Of a stretch of 64,000 nucleotides of DNA, positions 63,811 through 64,000 are shown one piece after another. This DNA comes from Streptomyces lydicus (GTDB lineage Bacteria > Actinomycetota > Actinomycetes > Streptomycetales > Streptomycetaceae): assembly GCF_001729485.1 (NCBI RefSeq), contig NZ_CP017157.1, positions 7,440,001 through 7,504,000 of the forward strand, given 5' to 3'. A model generated the notes under the pieces. The model had not been told where the DNA came from and made no database searches. It saw only the letters and a program-made list of their open reading frames with translations. Each line of letters begins with the position of its first letter. Position 1 is the stretch's first letter. A program made the position numbers and the translations under genes.

Positions 63811-64000
63811 ATGGGAAGGCGCATCAATAGAAATAGTGGCGGCACGGCTGATGTCACTGTCACGCTGGTACATGGCACATATGCACGCAACGCGGCTTGG
63901 ACTTCGAGCGAAGGCGCACTGCATGCGACACTTTCGGGAGCAGGGTACCGCGTGGTTCCGTTCTCCTGGTCCGGCAAGAATTCGCACCGAGCCAGAGACC
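63811..64000 (+). CDS. Alpha/beta-hydrolase, N-terminal part (truncated by window edge)
   Basis: The frame from ATG 63811 runs open to the window end and encodes GGTADVTVTLVHGTYARNAA followed by SGAGYRVVPFSWSGKNSHRA. LVHGT is the oxyanion-loop region at the first strand of an alpha/beta-hydrolase, close to lipase-like proteins; the nucleophile lies beyond the window. The frame uses AGA, AAT and AGT codons rarely seen in the rest of the window, suggesting recent acquisition. The 197-bp gap before it shows no gene. Confidence 0.7.
   Translation, partial: MGRRINRNSGGTADVTVTLVHGTYARNAAWTSSEGALHATLSGAGYRVVPFSWSGKNSHRARD

Noticed and set aside
63694..63987. Minus-strand frame of 97 codons at the right edge
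   Set aside because: It lies opposite the better-supported alpha/beta-hydrolase frame and shows no motifs.

Overview
The window is high-GC actinobacterial chromosome, almost certainly Streptomyces. Signs of this are extreme GC at third codon positions, many GTG starts, a solitary groEL2 with CIRCE operators, msiK, a GAF-PAS-GGDEF cyclase of the CdgB type, an hbpS-senS-senR set, phoR-phoP/phoU with GTTCACC-type PHO boxes, and a DUF4242 nickel-binding-type protein. From memory, the gene order matches the S. coelicolor core region around SCO4226 to SCO4308; I could not run a comparison. Most of the window is conserved chromosomal core. The clearest accessory insertion is a nuclease/methyltransferase pair at about 40.9-43.8 kb, next to a tRNA-Thr gene.

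Layout. 0-9.3 kb: end of an HD hydrolase gene, a drug-efflux MFS gene, small conserved genes, a MurNAc module (RpiR regulator, murQ, PTS EIIBC), an FG-GAP repeat protein and a DUF998 membrane protein. 9.3-14.1 kb: groEL2 with doubled CIRCE, a cold-shock gene, then a SAM-I riboswitch driving a threonine-synthase-family gene and a ThiS/MoaD-type sulfur carrier. 14.2-19.4 kb: gpgS, otsA, a deacetylase, otsB and a DUF3263 gene. 19.7-24.7 kb: an orphan sugar-binding lipoprotein, nagK-nagA and a PfkB-family kinase, with two DasR-like sites. 24.8-30.4 kb: two exported or membrane proteins, cdgB, flavin reductase, arfB and terD. 30.4-38.9 kb: an HTH regulator divergent from a methionine aminopeptidase with a three-unit operator, hbpS/senS/senR, a pentapeptide-repeat protein, a SoxR-box quinone reductase and an M24 peptidase. 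38.9-44.2 kb: a GT39-like protein, the nuclease/methyltransferase pair and tRNA-Thr. 44.4-49.7 kb: msiK, a nucleotidyltransferase, a noncoding tract of tandem repeats and a DoxX protein. 49.9-55.2 kb: rlmB, cysS, an F420/PPOX protein, ispF, ispD and carD. 56-64 kb: a lipoprotein, phoP-phoR, phoU, a Cys-rich peptide, DUF4242, a DksA-type protein, a methyltransferase, a membrane protein, a GIY-YIG protein and the start of an alpha/beta hydrolase gene.

How the genes work together. Amino-sugar use is a shared theme: MurNAc-6P etherase with its PTS permease, GlcNAc kinase and GlcNAc-6P deacetylase under DasR-like sites, a sugar-binding lipoprotein without permeases, and the general sugar-ABC ATPase MsiK. 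Trehalose/glucosylglycerate genes (gpgS, otsA, otsB) form a compatible-solute block. Several regulatory layers can be read directly from the DNA: CIRCE/HrcA, SAM-I riboswitch, DasR, SoxR, PhoP and a three-unit HTH operator. The observations I rate highest are the SAM-riboswitch operon pairing a threonine-synthase homologue with a sulfur carrier (probably a methionine-pathway unit), a His-x3-His ladder inserted in the receiver domain of SenR, a 46-residue Cys-rich peptide gene beside the nickel-binding-type gene, and a duplicated PHO box between phoR and phoU.
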